In this document: one piece after another, positions 1-10,043 of the stretch
Position numbering within the stretch: position 1 is the first letter of the stretch
How the letters are laid out: the number at the start of each line of letters is the position of its first letter
Translations under genes and position numbers: made by a program
Origin: Furcasterigmium furcatum
Lineage: Eukaryota; Ascomycota; Sordariomycetes; Glomerellales; Plectosphaerellaceae
Assembly (NCBI GenBank): GCA_001599815.1
Contig: BCIA01000004.1
Span: 3,374,082-3,438,081 of the forward strand
Direction: 5' to 3'
DNA: 64,000 bases
The notes under the pieces: model-generated
Told to the model about the DNA's origin: nothing
Databases searched by the model: none
What the model saw: only the letters and a program-made list of their open reading frames with translations

Positions 1-403
1 GGTCGGATCTGTCTCCCCATGTTGCTGCTGGGGTCAGCGTCTGTTTGGGGGTGACCGTGGAGCGGATTGGGCGCGTACAGACCTTGTGAGGCTCGGTGTC
101 GAGGTTGTCGCAATGGGAGATGTCGGCCGACAGACAATCAATTGAAGCCAAAAATTAGTTGGATCATCGGCCAATCCTTTCGCCGTCGCGACCCGGACGC
201 GGCCCGCTAAACGGCTGGGATTCATTTGCACCTACCGATGCGCGGCGCCCCACTTGCACCAAAGAGATGTCCCATGTAAAAATCCCATCTCCAAGAGTAT
301 CACTGCTCCCACGAACACGCAGAACAGCTACACTATACGCTCAGACGGCCGGTCTTGGACTGATCGAGGTGCTTATGGCGGCCGAGATGCAAAACAGAAC
401 CTC
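1..403. other. Upstream region of the PPR gene
   Basis: No gene could be supported here. Open frames in this stretch are short and lack recognisable motifs. It probably holds the promoter and 5' leader of the PPR gene that follows. The frame of that gene stays open upstream to about 254, but without an ATG before 404. Confidence 0.4.
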
Positions 404-2236
404 ATGAAAGCTCTCCGAGGGATAGATGGGTCGTTATGCGGCGCGATCCTCTCCAATCGATCCCCGACCTTGTCGACTGCCGCCACCAGAGCTCACCAAA
501 GCGGCCAGCCTCGATCACCGAGAACTTCACGGCGGCCACAAGCCTGCCGCGGCCGTTGCGCCGAGACACCAGACACTTCTCCAGCCACTTCACGATGCTC
601 CCGGACATCCTCGTGGCTTCTCTCGACGTTCCTCCCAACCTCGTTTATCCAACAAGACCGCCCCTTTTGCCCGGGTCACCAGCAGGCCCGCCGATACGGC
701 CATGCCGCGGTTGCAGCTCACACGGCAAGGAGATTCTCTTCGCCAGGCGTGTCTAATGTCAGACCTGAGGAGTTGCTGGCCGTGGTGGACGACAATGACC
801 CCGGCAGCGTCGAGGAGCATCTCAACCTTGCCCGAGATCCGTACCTACGAAGATACGCTCAACCCGACGGCCCAAACCTCACGGTTTCCGACAAACGAGA
901 GGACTATATATACCCTTCGCAAGAACAAGCGGTGCGCGGGGACCCAAAGGTCCAGCAGATCACGGAGAAGATGCGACTCGCGTTGGCCACAAGACAACGG
1001 CACCCAAAGCGGGTGCCCCTCAGGAAGATAGAGGTGCTGTACAGAGCCCTGCCTCAGCCGCGCATGCTGAATCTCCCGGCCGCGGTCAGGCATCGCCTTC
1101 TGAAGGCGGTGGGGCTTCCAACCCAGAGGAACGCCAAGTCAATGCTGCGGTACTTCTACCTCGTTGACGAAGTCAAGAGCGCCGGCCTGGCCGTCTCCCG
1201 GCGCGAATGGAACACTGCCCTGTCGTTTGCCAGCCAATGCGTCGGGCAGACACGGCATGCCGACATGGAGTCTGCTCTTCAGTTATGGAACGAGATGGAA
1301 CGGATGGGCGAGAGGGCCAACGCCGTGACCTTCAATATCCTCTTCGACGCCGCCGCCAAGTCCGGGAACTTCACACTCGCCGAGAAGATATACAGCCAGA
1401 TGGACTCGAGGGGCATCGAGTTCAACCGCTACCACCATGTCAGCCTGATACACTTCTTCGGCCTGAAGGGGGACGCAGACGGTGTTCGGGCCGCATATCA
1501 GGAGATGGTCAAGGCAGGCGAGATGATCGACACGGTCGTGTTCAACTGCCTCATTGTGAGCTTCTTCCGAGCCGGCGACGAGGCTGCCGCTCTGAGGGTG
1601 TACGATCACATGAAGGGAACGGGGTCGGTCCCGCTTCCGAGGCCGGACAGTCGGAATCTCAACAAGATGATGACCGAGGTCCTCATGATGTTTAGCAAGA
1701 TCGGCCGCGACCACCCCTCAGCCATGGCCACCTTTCAGAAACTGGCCCCCACGAATCCAGATCTGCGCACATACCGAATCCTTGTCTCCCACTACGCAGA
1801 GACAGTGGGCAACCTCAACATGGTGATGCAGTACCTCGACGAGATGCGGTGGTTCAACATCCCGATCCACGGCAGCATCTTCCTCGCCCTCTTTAAGGGC
1901 TTCGCCAAGTACGGCAGCCGGGGTACTTTCGCCTGGTCTGAAGAGCGGCTGCGCAAAGTCCTCTCATCCCTCTTGCAGGTGTTGGACGAGAAGAACACCG
2001 ACATGTACATTGATTCCTGGCTCGTCGGCTGGGCGCTGCGCGCGTTCATGACATGCGCCGGCCGCGAGGCGGTCTTGGAGGTATACGACGAGTTCCAGAG
2101 CCGATGGCACTTCTCGGAGAGCCGAGTTGCCCACATGGAAGACTTTCTGAGCGAAGTCCTGAGAGGCAGCGTGCCGAGCGATTATAGGCCCGAGGAGGGG
2201 GGTCACGATCTTCCGCGGTCGCAGGAGCGGCCGTAG
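404..2236 (+). CDS. Pentatricopeptide repeat (PPR) protein, probably mitochondrial
   Basis: A single open frame of 610 codons from the first in-frame ATG. Roughly residues 300-415 contain recognisable PPR units, such as NAVTFNILFDAAAKSGNF followed by AEKIYSQM, and a later unit with TVVFNCLIVSFFRAGDEAAA. PPR proteins bind RNA in organelles; fungal ones support maturation, stability or translation of mitochondrial transcripts. The first 110 or so residues are rich in Arg and Ser with little acidic content, which fits a mitochondrial targeting region, but this part is poorly conserved-looking and overlaps open frames in the other two phases. The true start, or a small 5' intron, is therefore uncertain. 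The body from about residue 125 onward is clearly coding. The specific target transcript cannot be inferred. Confidence 0.85.
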   Translation: MKALRGIDGSLCGAILSNRSPTLSTAATRAHQSGQPRSPRTSRRPQACRGRCAETPDTSPATSRCSRTSSWLLSTFLPTSFIQQDRPFCPGHQQARRYGHAAVAAHTARRFSSPGVSNVRPEELLAVVDDNDPGSVEEHLNLARDPYLRRYAQPDGPNLTVSDKREDYIYPSQEQAVRGDPKVQQITEKMRLALATRQRHPKRVPLRKIEVLYRALPQPRMLNLPAAVRHRLLKAVGLPTQRNAKSMLRYFYLVDEVKSAGLAVSRREWNTALSFASQCVGQTRHADMESALQLWNEMERMGERANAVTFNILFDAAAKSGNFTLAEKIYSQMDSRGIEFNRYHHVSLIHFFGLKGDADGVRAAYQEMVKAGEMIDTVVFNCLIVSFFRAGDEAAALRVYDHMKGTGSVPLPRPDSRNLNKMMTEVLMMFSKIGRDHPSAMATFQKLAPTNPDLRTYRILVSHYAETVGNLNMVMQYLDEMRWFNIPIHGSIFLALFKGFAKYGSRGTFAWSEERLRKVLSSLLQVLDEKNTDMYIDSWLVGWALRAFMTCAGREAVLEVYDEFQSRWHFSESRVAHMEDFLSEVLRGSVPSDYRPEEGGHDLPRSQERP

Positions 2237-2291
2237 GTGTATTAAAATTTGTCCATATAAAGAGCCCACATCTACCACAGATGTCGTGTAT

Positions 2292-3368
2292 TCATTCCAA
2301 GAGATCATGTTTCCCATCCCCTGATCCGGAGGCCACTCCTTCCGACTCTCGCCATCGACGTTGAACGTCTCCCTCGGGGTACGCGACCATGTCCCTTGGG
2401 TTCTTTGCTCGATCCTCTTCTCGATCCGCTTCAGGAAATAGCGAGAGGAACTTCCAGTCTCGGGGATCCCTGAAATCTCCGAGCCTGGAGTACAGCTCAA
2501 TTCCAGCGACCCATTCCGTCTCCGGATGCTGCGTTGTTTCAACTGCACAAGTTTCTTCCGTTTGTTCCAAGGTGAGAGTATAGTCCATGAGGCACCTGGT
2601 GCAGCAACCGGACACAGAGAAGCGCTTTGTATCGGCCGAGAATCTGAAGCCATGGCCCCCCGCGTGCTTGAGCGTTGTGTGAGGACAAATCCAGCTCATC
2701 CGTATCTCAAACTCTCGCAAGAACATTCTTGCATGCAGGTTGCGACCTGATTGTATCACCACGTATCGGCGCAGCAGGTACAGCTCGTCCTCGATGATCT
2801 TGAATCGACAAACGGTGAGATTGCCTGTCTGTGCTCTCGGCTGTGGTCTCGGCAGAATCGATTGTGCCTCCAGTGCAGCCAAAGAGTCTCCGTGGCATTC
2901 TCCGTAGAAGTGGCGGTTCATGACCGACCTTCCGAGTGCAAAATTGAAACAATACCTTGAAGCAGCGACGACATGACCCCAGCGATTTTTTTCATGCCCG
3001 CATCCCGGACGCACTGAATAGTCCCCGTGAAGGGTACTGATGATGCCGCAGACAGGCTGAAGGCGCGAACAGTTGAAGCATAAGTAGTGCCTCGGCAAGT
3101 CTCGCTCAAGGAGAGCCAGAAATCGGTGAAGACGGGGGTTTCCGGATGGCTTCCGTGCCAGTTTGCTCCCAATCTTCTTGAAGAAAATGGCATGTAGATT
3201 CTTGCAAGTAAGAGATAGGAGAGCGCTGGTTTCTGTGGATAGATGATTTTCCACGACAAGGAGTTCAACCGGGAGATTGAGGAGGGGAAAAGCTGACGGT
3301 TCAGCTGAAGGAGGAGAGGACCTGTCCTCAACCTCAAGGTGAGGAAATGGGACCAGCGCATCGGCCAT
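2292..3368 (-). CDS. F-box-like protein of unknown target
   Basis: A single-exon gene of 358 codons starting at the ATG that begins MADALVPFPHLE; a longer frame exists upstream but reads into poor sequence. After about 30 residues comes a stretch with LPVELLVVENHLSTETSALL then SLTCKNLHAIF, which has the spacing of an F-box (LPxEL, later leucines, SLxC). The rest has several Cys pairs (for example HYLCFNCSRLQPVCG and CCTRCLMDY), as in many fungal F-box-like proteins whose C-terminal half is a Cys/His-rich region. F-box proteins recruit substrates to SCF ubiquitin ligases through Skp1. That role is inferred from the motif; the substrate is unknown. It converges on the PPR gene with only 55 bp between their stop codons. 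Confidence 0.72.
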   Translation of the reverse strand: MADALVPFPHLEVEDRSSPPSAEPSAFPLLNLPVELLVVENHLSTETSALLSLTCKNLHAIFFKKIGSKLARKPSGNPRLHRFLALLERDLPRHYLCFNCSRLQPVCGIISTLHGDYSVRPGCGHEKNRWGHVVAASRYCFNFALGRSVMNRHFYGECHGDSLAALEAQSILPRPQPRAQTGNLTVCRFKIIEDELYLLRRYVVIQSGRNLHARMFLREFEIRMSWICPHTTLKHAGGHGFRFSADTKRFSVSGCCTRCLMDYTLTLEQTEETCAVETTQHPETEWVAGIELYSRLGDFRDPRDWKFLSLFPEADREEDRAKNPRDMVAYPEGDVQRRWRESEGVASGSGDGKHDLLE

Positions 3369-3847
3369 AATGGATTGGACGATTGAAGCTCTGCAGAGTT
3401 TCCAGCGTAGTAGGTCCAGAGATTCACTGATGACCACAGAAAGCTTCCAGGACTCACATTTAACAGACGCTTTGGGCGGGCAAGCTCGAGAAAATCTTGC
3501 AGTTCCTGGGTCAACTCAAACCTCAACCTCAAGATTTAAAGTTCCTCCATGTGCAGCTGCCGCACCTTCGCCGTTGTCCTGGGGCATATCCGAAACACAG
3601 CTCGGTATCTGAAATCAGCGAACAAAAGGGATGGATTCGATAGGATGGCGCCACGCGGTGGCGCCTTCTATTCCGTCGTATCTACACATGTCCCACGCTC
3701 CGCGGCGAAATCCTCTTCTTTTCAAGTCCCATTGTACAGCCGCCACCTCGGACAAGCCACCGACGCTGGCCGCTTAAGCCTCGGCGGACTTGCTCTGCTT
3801 CCAGGCTGTATCACAGGGTCAGCAATTGGTTCGTCGTCGGAATGGGC
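3369..3847. other. Intergenic stretch between F-box and COX8 genes
   Basis: Both neighbours are on the minus strand, so this holds the promoter of the F-box gene and the 3' end of COX8. A short palindrome-like sequence (gcgccacgcggtggcgcc) is present near 3648-3665. Nothing codes convincingly. Confidence 0.4.
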
Positions 3848-4087
3848 TCACGGGCGGAGCCGGAGGGAAATGCACGCACCGGCAATGCCGAAGGGGGTGA
3901 AGAAGCCGACGAGCATGAAGGTCCAGTAGCCGGGTCCGAAGAACTTGGACTTGGTGTTGAAGGGCAGGTTGGACAGAGGACCCTCGGGGTAGTGGAAGGG
4001 CGAGGACTGCTGGGCGCGGGTCGCGTGGAAACCGCGGGCGGCGGAGGGGGCCTTGGGGACGGCACGGATGACGGCGCGGGAGAGCAT
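3848..4087 (-). CDS. COX8: Cytochrome c oxidase subunit 8 (COX7c family)
   Basis: Encodes a 79-residue protein. Residues 1-28 or so form a basic, Arg-containing presequence (MLSRAVIRAVPKAPSAARGF) typical of mitochondrial import. The mature part has the family pattern: a short matrix segment LPFNTKSKFF, then one membrane span (GYWTFMLVGFFTPFGIAGAC) and a short tail. This matches fungal subunit VIII, equivalent to mammalian COX7C, a nuclear-encoded single-span subunit of complex IV in the inner membrane. The length agrees with the family. A further 5' non-coding exon is possible but not needed. It is divergent from MTR4. Confidence 0.9.
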   Translation of the reverse strand: MLSRAVIRAVPKAPSAARGFHATRAQQSSPFHYPEGPLSNLPFNTKSKFFGPGYWTFMLVGFFTPFGIAGACISLRLRP

Positions 4088-4679
4088 CTGGGGAGGTTCG
4101 AGTTAGCTGGACGCAGTTCCTCGGAGCTAATTGAAGGGCTTTCGCACCTTGGCGGTGTTGTTGGAGGCGGGTTGGGGGTACAATGGCTGGTCGGAGGAGG
4201 ATGGTCGTGATGTCGGAGCCGGCTTGGAAGTGGTCTGAGGCAATCATCGAAAGCTTCGGCAGTCGGTTAGGTAAGTTCACGTGACTCATCCCTCCAGAGA
4301 AATCGACCCAGAGTCAGCAGAGGTGAGACGGATGTGACTGGCCGACGGGAGCGGCAGAGGAGCTCGGGCCACCCGCAATCCGTTCCTGCCCAGCCCGGGT
4401 ACTCAGTCGTCACCGCCTTCCATGCCTTCGACCTTGCTCCCCACCAAATTATTTTTTTCTGCCGCATCTCGATCCATCCGCCTGCAATCTTCGCCAGCCA
4501 TCGCCTGCGGGTACAACCACCCACGTCAGTCGAGAAACCTCTCTCCTGGGCACTGCACATCCTCTCCAACACTACGACTACGACTATCCCAATCGCAGCA
4601 CACTGCGCAGGTGTGCTGCGCTTCTTCTCATTTTGAGATCCCCTCCATCCTCAGTCACCCCTCCATCCCTCTCATCACA
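4088..4679. other. Divergent promoter region, COX8 / MTR4
   Basis: Nearly 600 bp between two divergent start codons. The MTR4 frame is open upstream to about 4422, but the family N-terminus MDDLF begins at 4680, so the upstream part is taken as leader. A CT-rich tract lies just before the MTR4 ATG (about 4590-4678). A TGACTCA heptamer is present near 4282. Confidence 0.4.
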
Positions 4680-7600
4680 ATGGACGACCTCTTCGACGTC
4701 TTCGAGGAGAAGCCGGCCAAGGCCTCCCTCGACACGAGCGAGGCTGAGCCCGAGGAGACTACACCGAGGCAGAAGAACAACAAGAAGGATAAGAGCAAAA
4801 AACGCAAGGCGGATGGCGCTGTGAAGGAGGCGAAGCAGGACGATGTCGACATGGCCGACGCCGACGAAACCTCAAGAGATGAGGAGGACTCTGATGAGAG
4901 CGAAGACCTGCCCGACGGCCAACAAGAGAAGAGCAACAAGCGCTTGAAGACAGAAGAGGAAGCAGAGCCGGTCCTCACCGACACCTTCCAGACCGCAGAG
5001 TCCCGTCAAGTCGCCGGCGCGCAAGCCTTTGCCGCCGATCAGGAAGAGGCGCTCGTACTATCGCACAATATCCAGCACCAAGTCGCCTTGCCGCCGGATC
5101 TGGACTACGAATACGTCCCTCTTTCCGAGCATAAGGCGCCCGAAGAGCCTGCTCGCGTCTGGAACTTCAAGCTCGACCCTTTCCAGAGCCTGTCCGTTGC
5201 CTCGATCGAGCGAGACGAGAGTGTCCTGGTATCGGCGCATACCAGTGCAGGCAAGACGGTCGTAGCCGAATACGCCATCGCGCAGTGCCTGAAGAGAAAC
5301 CAGAGGGTCATCTACACCAGTCCCATCAAGGCCCTCAGCAACCAAAAGTACCGAGACTTCGAGGCCCTCTTCGGCGATGTCGGCCTCATGACGGGTGATG
5401 TCACCATCAACCCGACAGCCAGTTGTCTGGTCATGACTACGGAGATTCTGCGCTCTATGTTGTACCGCGGCTCTGAGATCATGCGTGAGGTGGCTTGGGT
5501 TGTTTTCGACGAGATCCATTACATGCGCGACAAGACGCGCGGTGTCGTCTGGGAAGAGACCATCATCCTGCTTCCGGATAAGGTTCGCTACGTCTTTCTG
5601 TCTGCCACCATCCCGAACGCCTTCCAGTTCGCCGAGTGGATTGCGAAGATCCACCACCAGGCCTGCCACGTCGTCTACACAGACTTCCGACCCACGCCTC
5701 TTCAGAACTACTTCTTCCCTGCCGGCGGAAATGGCATCTTCCTCGTTGTTGACGAGAAGGGCGTGTTCAGGGAGCAAAATTTCCAGAAGACCATGGCCAT
5801 GGTTGAAGCATCCAAGGGCCAGGACCCCAACGATGCCAGTGCTAAGTTCAAGGGCAAGGGGGCCAAGAAGAAGACGGCCAAGGGCGGTGTCTCCGACAAT
5901 CCCGACATCACCAAGATTGTTCGCATGATTATGCAGAAGAACTTCCATCCCGTCATCGTCTTCAACTTCAGCAAGCGCGAGTGCGAGAACTTAGCTCTGG
6001 CGCTGTCATCCTTCCGATTCAACAACGATTCCGAGCAGGCCATGGTCCGAAAGGTGTTTAATAACGCCATCGAGAGTCTTTCCGAGCAAGACCGCGATCT
6101 GCCTCAAATCCAGCACCTGCTGCCCCTTCTCGAGCGCGGCATCGGCGTCCATCACTCAGGTCTCCTGCCCATTCTCAAGGAAACCATCGAGATCTTGTTC
6201 CAGGAGTCCCTCGTCAAGGTGCTTGTCGCCACCGAGACTTTCTCCATCGGCCTGAACATGCCCGCCAAGACGGTCGTCTTCACGTCAGTCACCAAATGGG
6301 ACGGTGTCAAGACCAGACCCCTCACCCCATCCGAGTACATTCAGATGTCGGGCCGTGCTGGTCGTCGTGGCCTCGACTCCCGCGGTATCGTCATCATGAT
6401 GATTGATGAGAAGATGGAGCCGGATACCGCCCGAGGTATCGTCATCGGCCAGCAGGACAGGCTCAACTCCGCCTTCTACCTCGGCTACAACATGATCCTC
6501 AACCTCCTCCGTATTGAGGCCATCTCCCCGGAGTTCATGCTGGAGCGCTGCTTCCACCAGTTCCAGAACGCGGCTAGCGTGCCCACTCTGGAAAGGGATC
6601 TCATGGCTCTCCAGCAAGAGAGGGACAACATGGTCATCACAGATGAGGCGACGGTCAAGGACTACTACAACATTCGAACGCAACTCGAGAGTTACACCAA
6701 GGATATGCGGTCTGTCATTCAGCATCCCAACTACTGCATCGACTTTATGCAGCCAGGACGTCTCGTCCGCATCTTCAACCCGAAGACGGAGGAGGACGCG
6801 CTCGAGGGTACCGATTTCGGATGGGGCGTTGTTGCCAACTTCATCAAGCGTCGCGAGCCCAAGAAGGGAGAGCCGGAGTACCCTCCTCAGGAGTCTTATA
6901 TCGTTGATGTCATGCTCCCGGTCTCTTCCGACAGCGGCGAGACGATGCCCCACACCAACCTGACGACGGATATCCAGAAGAATATCTTCCCTGTGACCAA
7001 CTCGGAGTACTCCCGCTTCGAGGTGGTTCCATGCATGCTGACATGCCTCAAGAGCGTCAGCCAGATCCGCGTCTTCATGCCCAAGGACTGGAACTCCGAC
7101 TCTGCCCGGGATGCGGTCCGCCGAGCGCTAATTGAGGTCAAGAGACGCTTCCCCGACGGACTGCCGATCCTTGATCCTATGGAGAACATGGGTATCACGG
7201 ACGACTCGTTCAAGAAGCTTCTCCGCAAAATCGAGGTCCTCGAGTCTCGCCTTCTGACCAACCCCCTACATGGCTCTCCCCTGCTGCCTGAGCTCTTTGT
7301 TCAGTACCGGGAGAAGGTCAAGCTCGGCGACCAGATCAAGGAGAAGAAGAAGGACATCGCGCGCGCCCACAGCATCTCCCAGATGGACGAGCTTAAGGCC
7401 CGAAAGCGCGTCCTCCGCCGTCTCGACTTCCTCGACGAGAACGAGGTTGTGCAGCTCAAGGCCCGTGTGGCGTGTGAGCTGTCTTCCACCGAGGGCCACG
7501 AACTCATCCTGGCCGAGCTGCTATTTGACCGTTTCTTCAACGAGATGACCCCCGAGTCCATCGCCGCCACGCTCAGCTGCTTTGTGCTGGACGAGAAGCT

Positions 7601-8023
7601 CGAGGCTCAGCCGGTGAAGGAGGAGCTCGACAAGTACCATCGCGCCATCGTGGCCAAGGCTCGCCAGGTCGCGAAGATCAGCATCGAGAGCAAGCTGGAC
7701 CTGAACGAGGAAGACTTCGTCGCCAAGTTCAAGCCGCAGCTGATGGAGACGGTGTTTGCCTGGGCCAACGACAAGCCCTTTGCGGAGATTTGGTATGTTG
7801 TCCCGTCACTCGCCTCCAGCACGCGACACTAACGATCGATAGCAAAATGACCAACGCCTACGAAGGCTCCCTCATCCGCCTCTTCCGCCGCCTCGAGGAA
7901 CTGCTGAGGCAGATGGCCCAGGGCGCCAAGGTCATGGGCAGCGAGGAGCTGACCGCCAAGTTCGAGGGCAGTCTCAACAAGATCAGGCGCGACATCGTCG
8001 CCGCGCAGTCCCTGTACCTGTAA
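4680..8023 (+). CDS. MTR4: Exosome-associated RNA helicase Mtr4 (DExH, Ski2-like)
   Basis: Exons 4680-7792 and 7843-8023 join to give 1,097 residues; the 50-nt intron has GTATGT and a CACTAAC branch site. Mtr4 unwinds and threads RNA for the nuclear exosome and is the helicase of the TRAMP complex, acting in rRNA processing and nuclear RNA decay. Visible motifs: a Lys/Glu-rich N-terminus, Walker A AHTSAGKT near residue 186, DEIH near 277, SATIPN near 308, and motif VI QMSGRAGRRG near 554. An arch/KOW insertion follows, then the C-terminal helical domain ending with ICKMTNAYEGSLIR across the splice and QSLYL at the end. The precise family match across the splice supports the intron. Length is normal (yeast about 1,070). 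Confidence 0.97.
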
Positions 8024-8424
8024 GTGAGTAGAGTTTTATGATGCAGGACGCGTCCGAAACACGGCAGACGTCGACCCTTTTCGCACCGAGCGCACGAGCA
8101 TAGCACGACTTTGTTAGGGTATAGGGAGTTTCGGGGGATCAGGTTATACCAGGTAGCTTTTCTTCGTTTCCAACCGATGCCTCCCGAGAGGATTGGAGCT
8201 GTGCGATGGCTTGCGAGAGCCCGGGCTCCAGGCCGCGAATACAGCTAGCATAATGGCCCCCGCCGCGCCCCGAGGCGCCCATCCTACGATGATGTGATGT
8301 GATGAAGACATGTTCATGATGTGCAAAATTGGGCGATGCCCTGGTATCTCAACTCCAAACGCCATGCCTACATGCAGTTATTCCGCATCAAACACCGAAT
8401 GCCAGTCTATCGCTCTACCCCTGC
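8024..8424. other. Convergent 3' regions of MTR4 and DSC3
   Basis: About 400 bp between two stop codons on opposite strands. It presumably carries both 3' UTRs. No gene, repeat or RNA is visible. Confidence 0.4.
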
Positions 8425-9345
8425 CTATTGCTCACCGCCGAACAACGTCCGCAGAATTCCCACGGTCACGCTCAGAGTCACCCCAAACCCGATCCACAGC
8501 CGCCACCGCTGGGCGACCATGCCCTCCTCGCGCGTCAGCCAGGCGATCCCGCCCATGGGCCAGAAGAACCCGACGACCATTCCCTTGACGAGCCCGTCGA
8601 GCTGGTCATGCATGGCGCCACGCACGTCGTCCGCGGGCGCCGCGCCGGCTGCTGCCGTTGTCGCGCCGCCCGGGACCGCGTCGCCGGCGTTGACGTCCAT
8701 CCAGGAGTCTTCCATGCCGCGCAGGGTGTCGGGGGATGGCATGGTGTCCGGCGTGTGGCGCTGGGCGTGGATGTCGCGGAACTGCAGGCGCAGCTGGGAG
8801 ACCTCGGCGGTGGAGAAGCCGGCAGCGATGAGGCGGTCGAAACCCCGGGGCGGAGGGGGAGGGGCGGCGCCCGGGGTTTGGGAGGCGGTGGCATGTTGGG
8901 CAGAGGGTTTGCTCTTGTCGGAGGACGGGGCTTTCAGGGCGGCGGCTGCTTCAGCGGACAGGTCGTCGGGTGAGAGGGGGTCGCCGATGGAGCAGATGAT
9001 GTAGATGCGGTGGTGGTGGTCGGGGTCGGGTTGGCCTTCTACGGCTTTGCCTTTGCCCTTGCCGGTGTCTGCGGTGTGGCTGTCATCTGGTCGGTCGGGG
9101 GTCGAGACGGGGCCTAGGGCGCTGGTAAGGGAGGAGGCATCTTGGAGGATTTTGCCCTGGTATATGAAGCGGAGGCGGTGGGAGCTGTGGGGGGCTTCGA
9201 GGCGGGCGCGGATGAGGTGCTTGAGGGCGACGACCGTCGTGGACTCCGGGGATGGGATGTCGAGGTCGATGTCGGGGAGAGAGGCGCTGAAGCGGATGGT
9301 GAGAAGGAGCGGGGCCGGTGGCCGGGGCTTTAGCGGCACGGGCAT
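8425..9345 (-). CDS. DSC3: DSC E3 ubiquitin ligase complex subunit 3
   Basis: A single exon of 306 codons. The N-terminal third is a ubiquitin-like fold: LLTIRFSASLPDIDLDI, then TTVVALKHLIRARL and LRFIYQGKIL. A Pro/Ala-rich linker follows. The C-terminal domain has GFDRLIAAGFSTAEVSQLR and then two predicted membrane spans (GMVVGFFWPMGGIAWL and WIGFGVTLSVTVGILRTLF). This order is that of the DUF2407 N and C domains of fungal Dsc3. The DSC complex is a Golgi/endosomal membrane E3 ligase that, in yeasts and aspergilli, drives cleavage of the sterol regulator SREBP and membrane-protein quality control. The role here is inferred from the family. Confidence 0.88.
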   Translation of the reverse strand: MPVPLKPRPPAPLLLTIRFSASLPDIDLDIPSPESTTVVALKHLIRARLEAPHSSHRLRFIYQGKILQDASSLTSALGPVSTPDRPDDSHTADTGKGKGKAVEGQPDPDHHHRIYIICSIGDPLSPDDLSAEAAAALKAPSSDKSKPSAQHATASQTPGAAPPPPPRGFDRLIAAGFSTAEVSQLRLQFRDIHAQRHTPDTMPSPDTLRGMEDSWMDVNAGDAVPGGATTAAAGAAPADDVRGAMHDQLDGLVKGMVVGFFWPMGGIAWLTREEGMVAQRWRLWIGFGVTLSVTVGILRTLFGGEQ

Positions 9346-10043
9346 TATGATAGAAGTAATTCGGGAGGATCTGGCATGTTGAAGGGTGCCAATCAGCGTC
9401 GGGAGTGTCTGGAAGCTGGTGATGTTGCTAGAAGAGTTGAACTTCCCGGTCCTCCAGTGACGTTCCCATCAAGGGTCCAGAAATGTGGCTGAACGGCACA
9501 GCCACCAGAAGATGTGGCTACCCACGGCATGGTCAGCAGAAGCTCACCCATCCTCCAACTGAGCAGCCAATACTCTCATCGCCAGTAGCATTATCCTGGA
9601 TGCCCGGGTGCCCTACTCAGTACAGTTTCTTTCATGACATGAGAATGTCGTGGTTCTTGGACGGTGGTGATCTGGTTGGGAATGCTCGGGACATACCCGC
9701 ACACGTGACCAGATATTAGAAACACCCCTGATGCTCGCCGAGTGTCTCTATTCCAGCCAATAGACGAACAGGTTTATCCCAAATGCCCCTCGATCTGGCT
9801 AATGGCGCACCCCACAAGCTTCCAGCAACCATACCTCAGGATGGTGCAATTCTCTAAAGCGACACCCCCGAGTTCGGGGATTCTGCCGATGGCGTAATTG
9901 GCGATGTCCCGCTGATTCGAGCCGAACGGCGGCCCAGAGCGGCTTCATCTCCAGAATCACCCCTCTTAGCCGTTAATAAGCCGCTTGTGTTGTCATTTCG
10001 ACATCTCTCACCCTTTCTCTTTCTCCGGTCCTGGGCCGACTTG
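9346..10043. other. Divergent promoter region, DSC3 / kynurenine aminotransferase
   Basis: About 700 bp between divergent start codons. Open frames are short and without motifs. The last 50 bases before the downstream ATG are CT-rich, as in many fungal 5' leaders. Confidence 0.4.

Noticed and set aside
254..403. Upstream extension of the PPR open frame
   Set aside because: The frame is open but begins without an ATG, and the residues lack the look of a presequence; the first ATG at 404 was used.
5058..5948. Antisense frame of about 296 codons within MTR4
   Set aside because: Same explanation: shadow of the helicase gene, without motifs or a start context.
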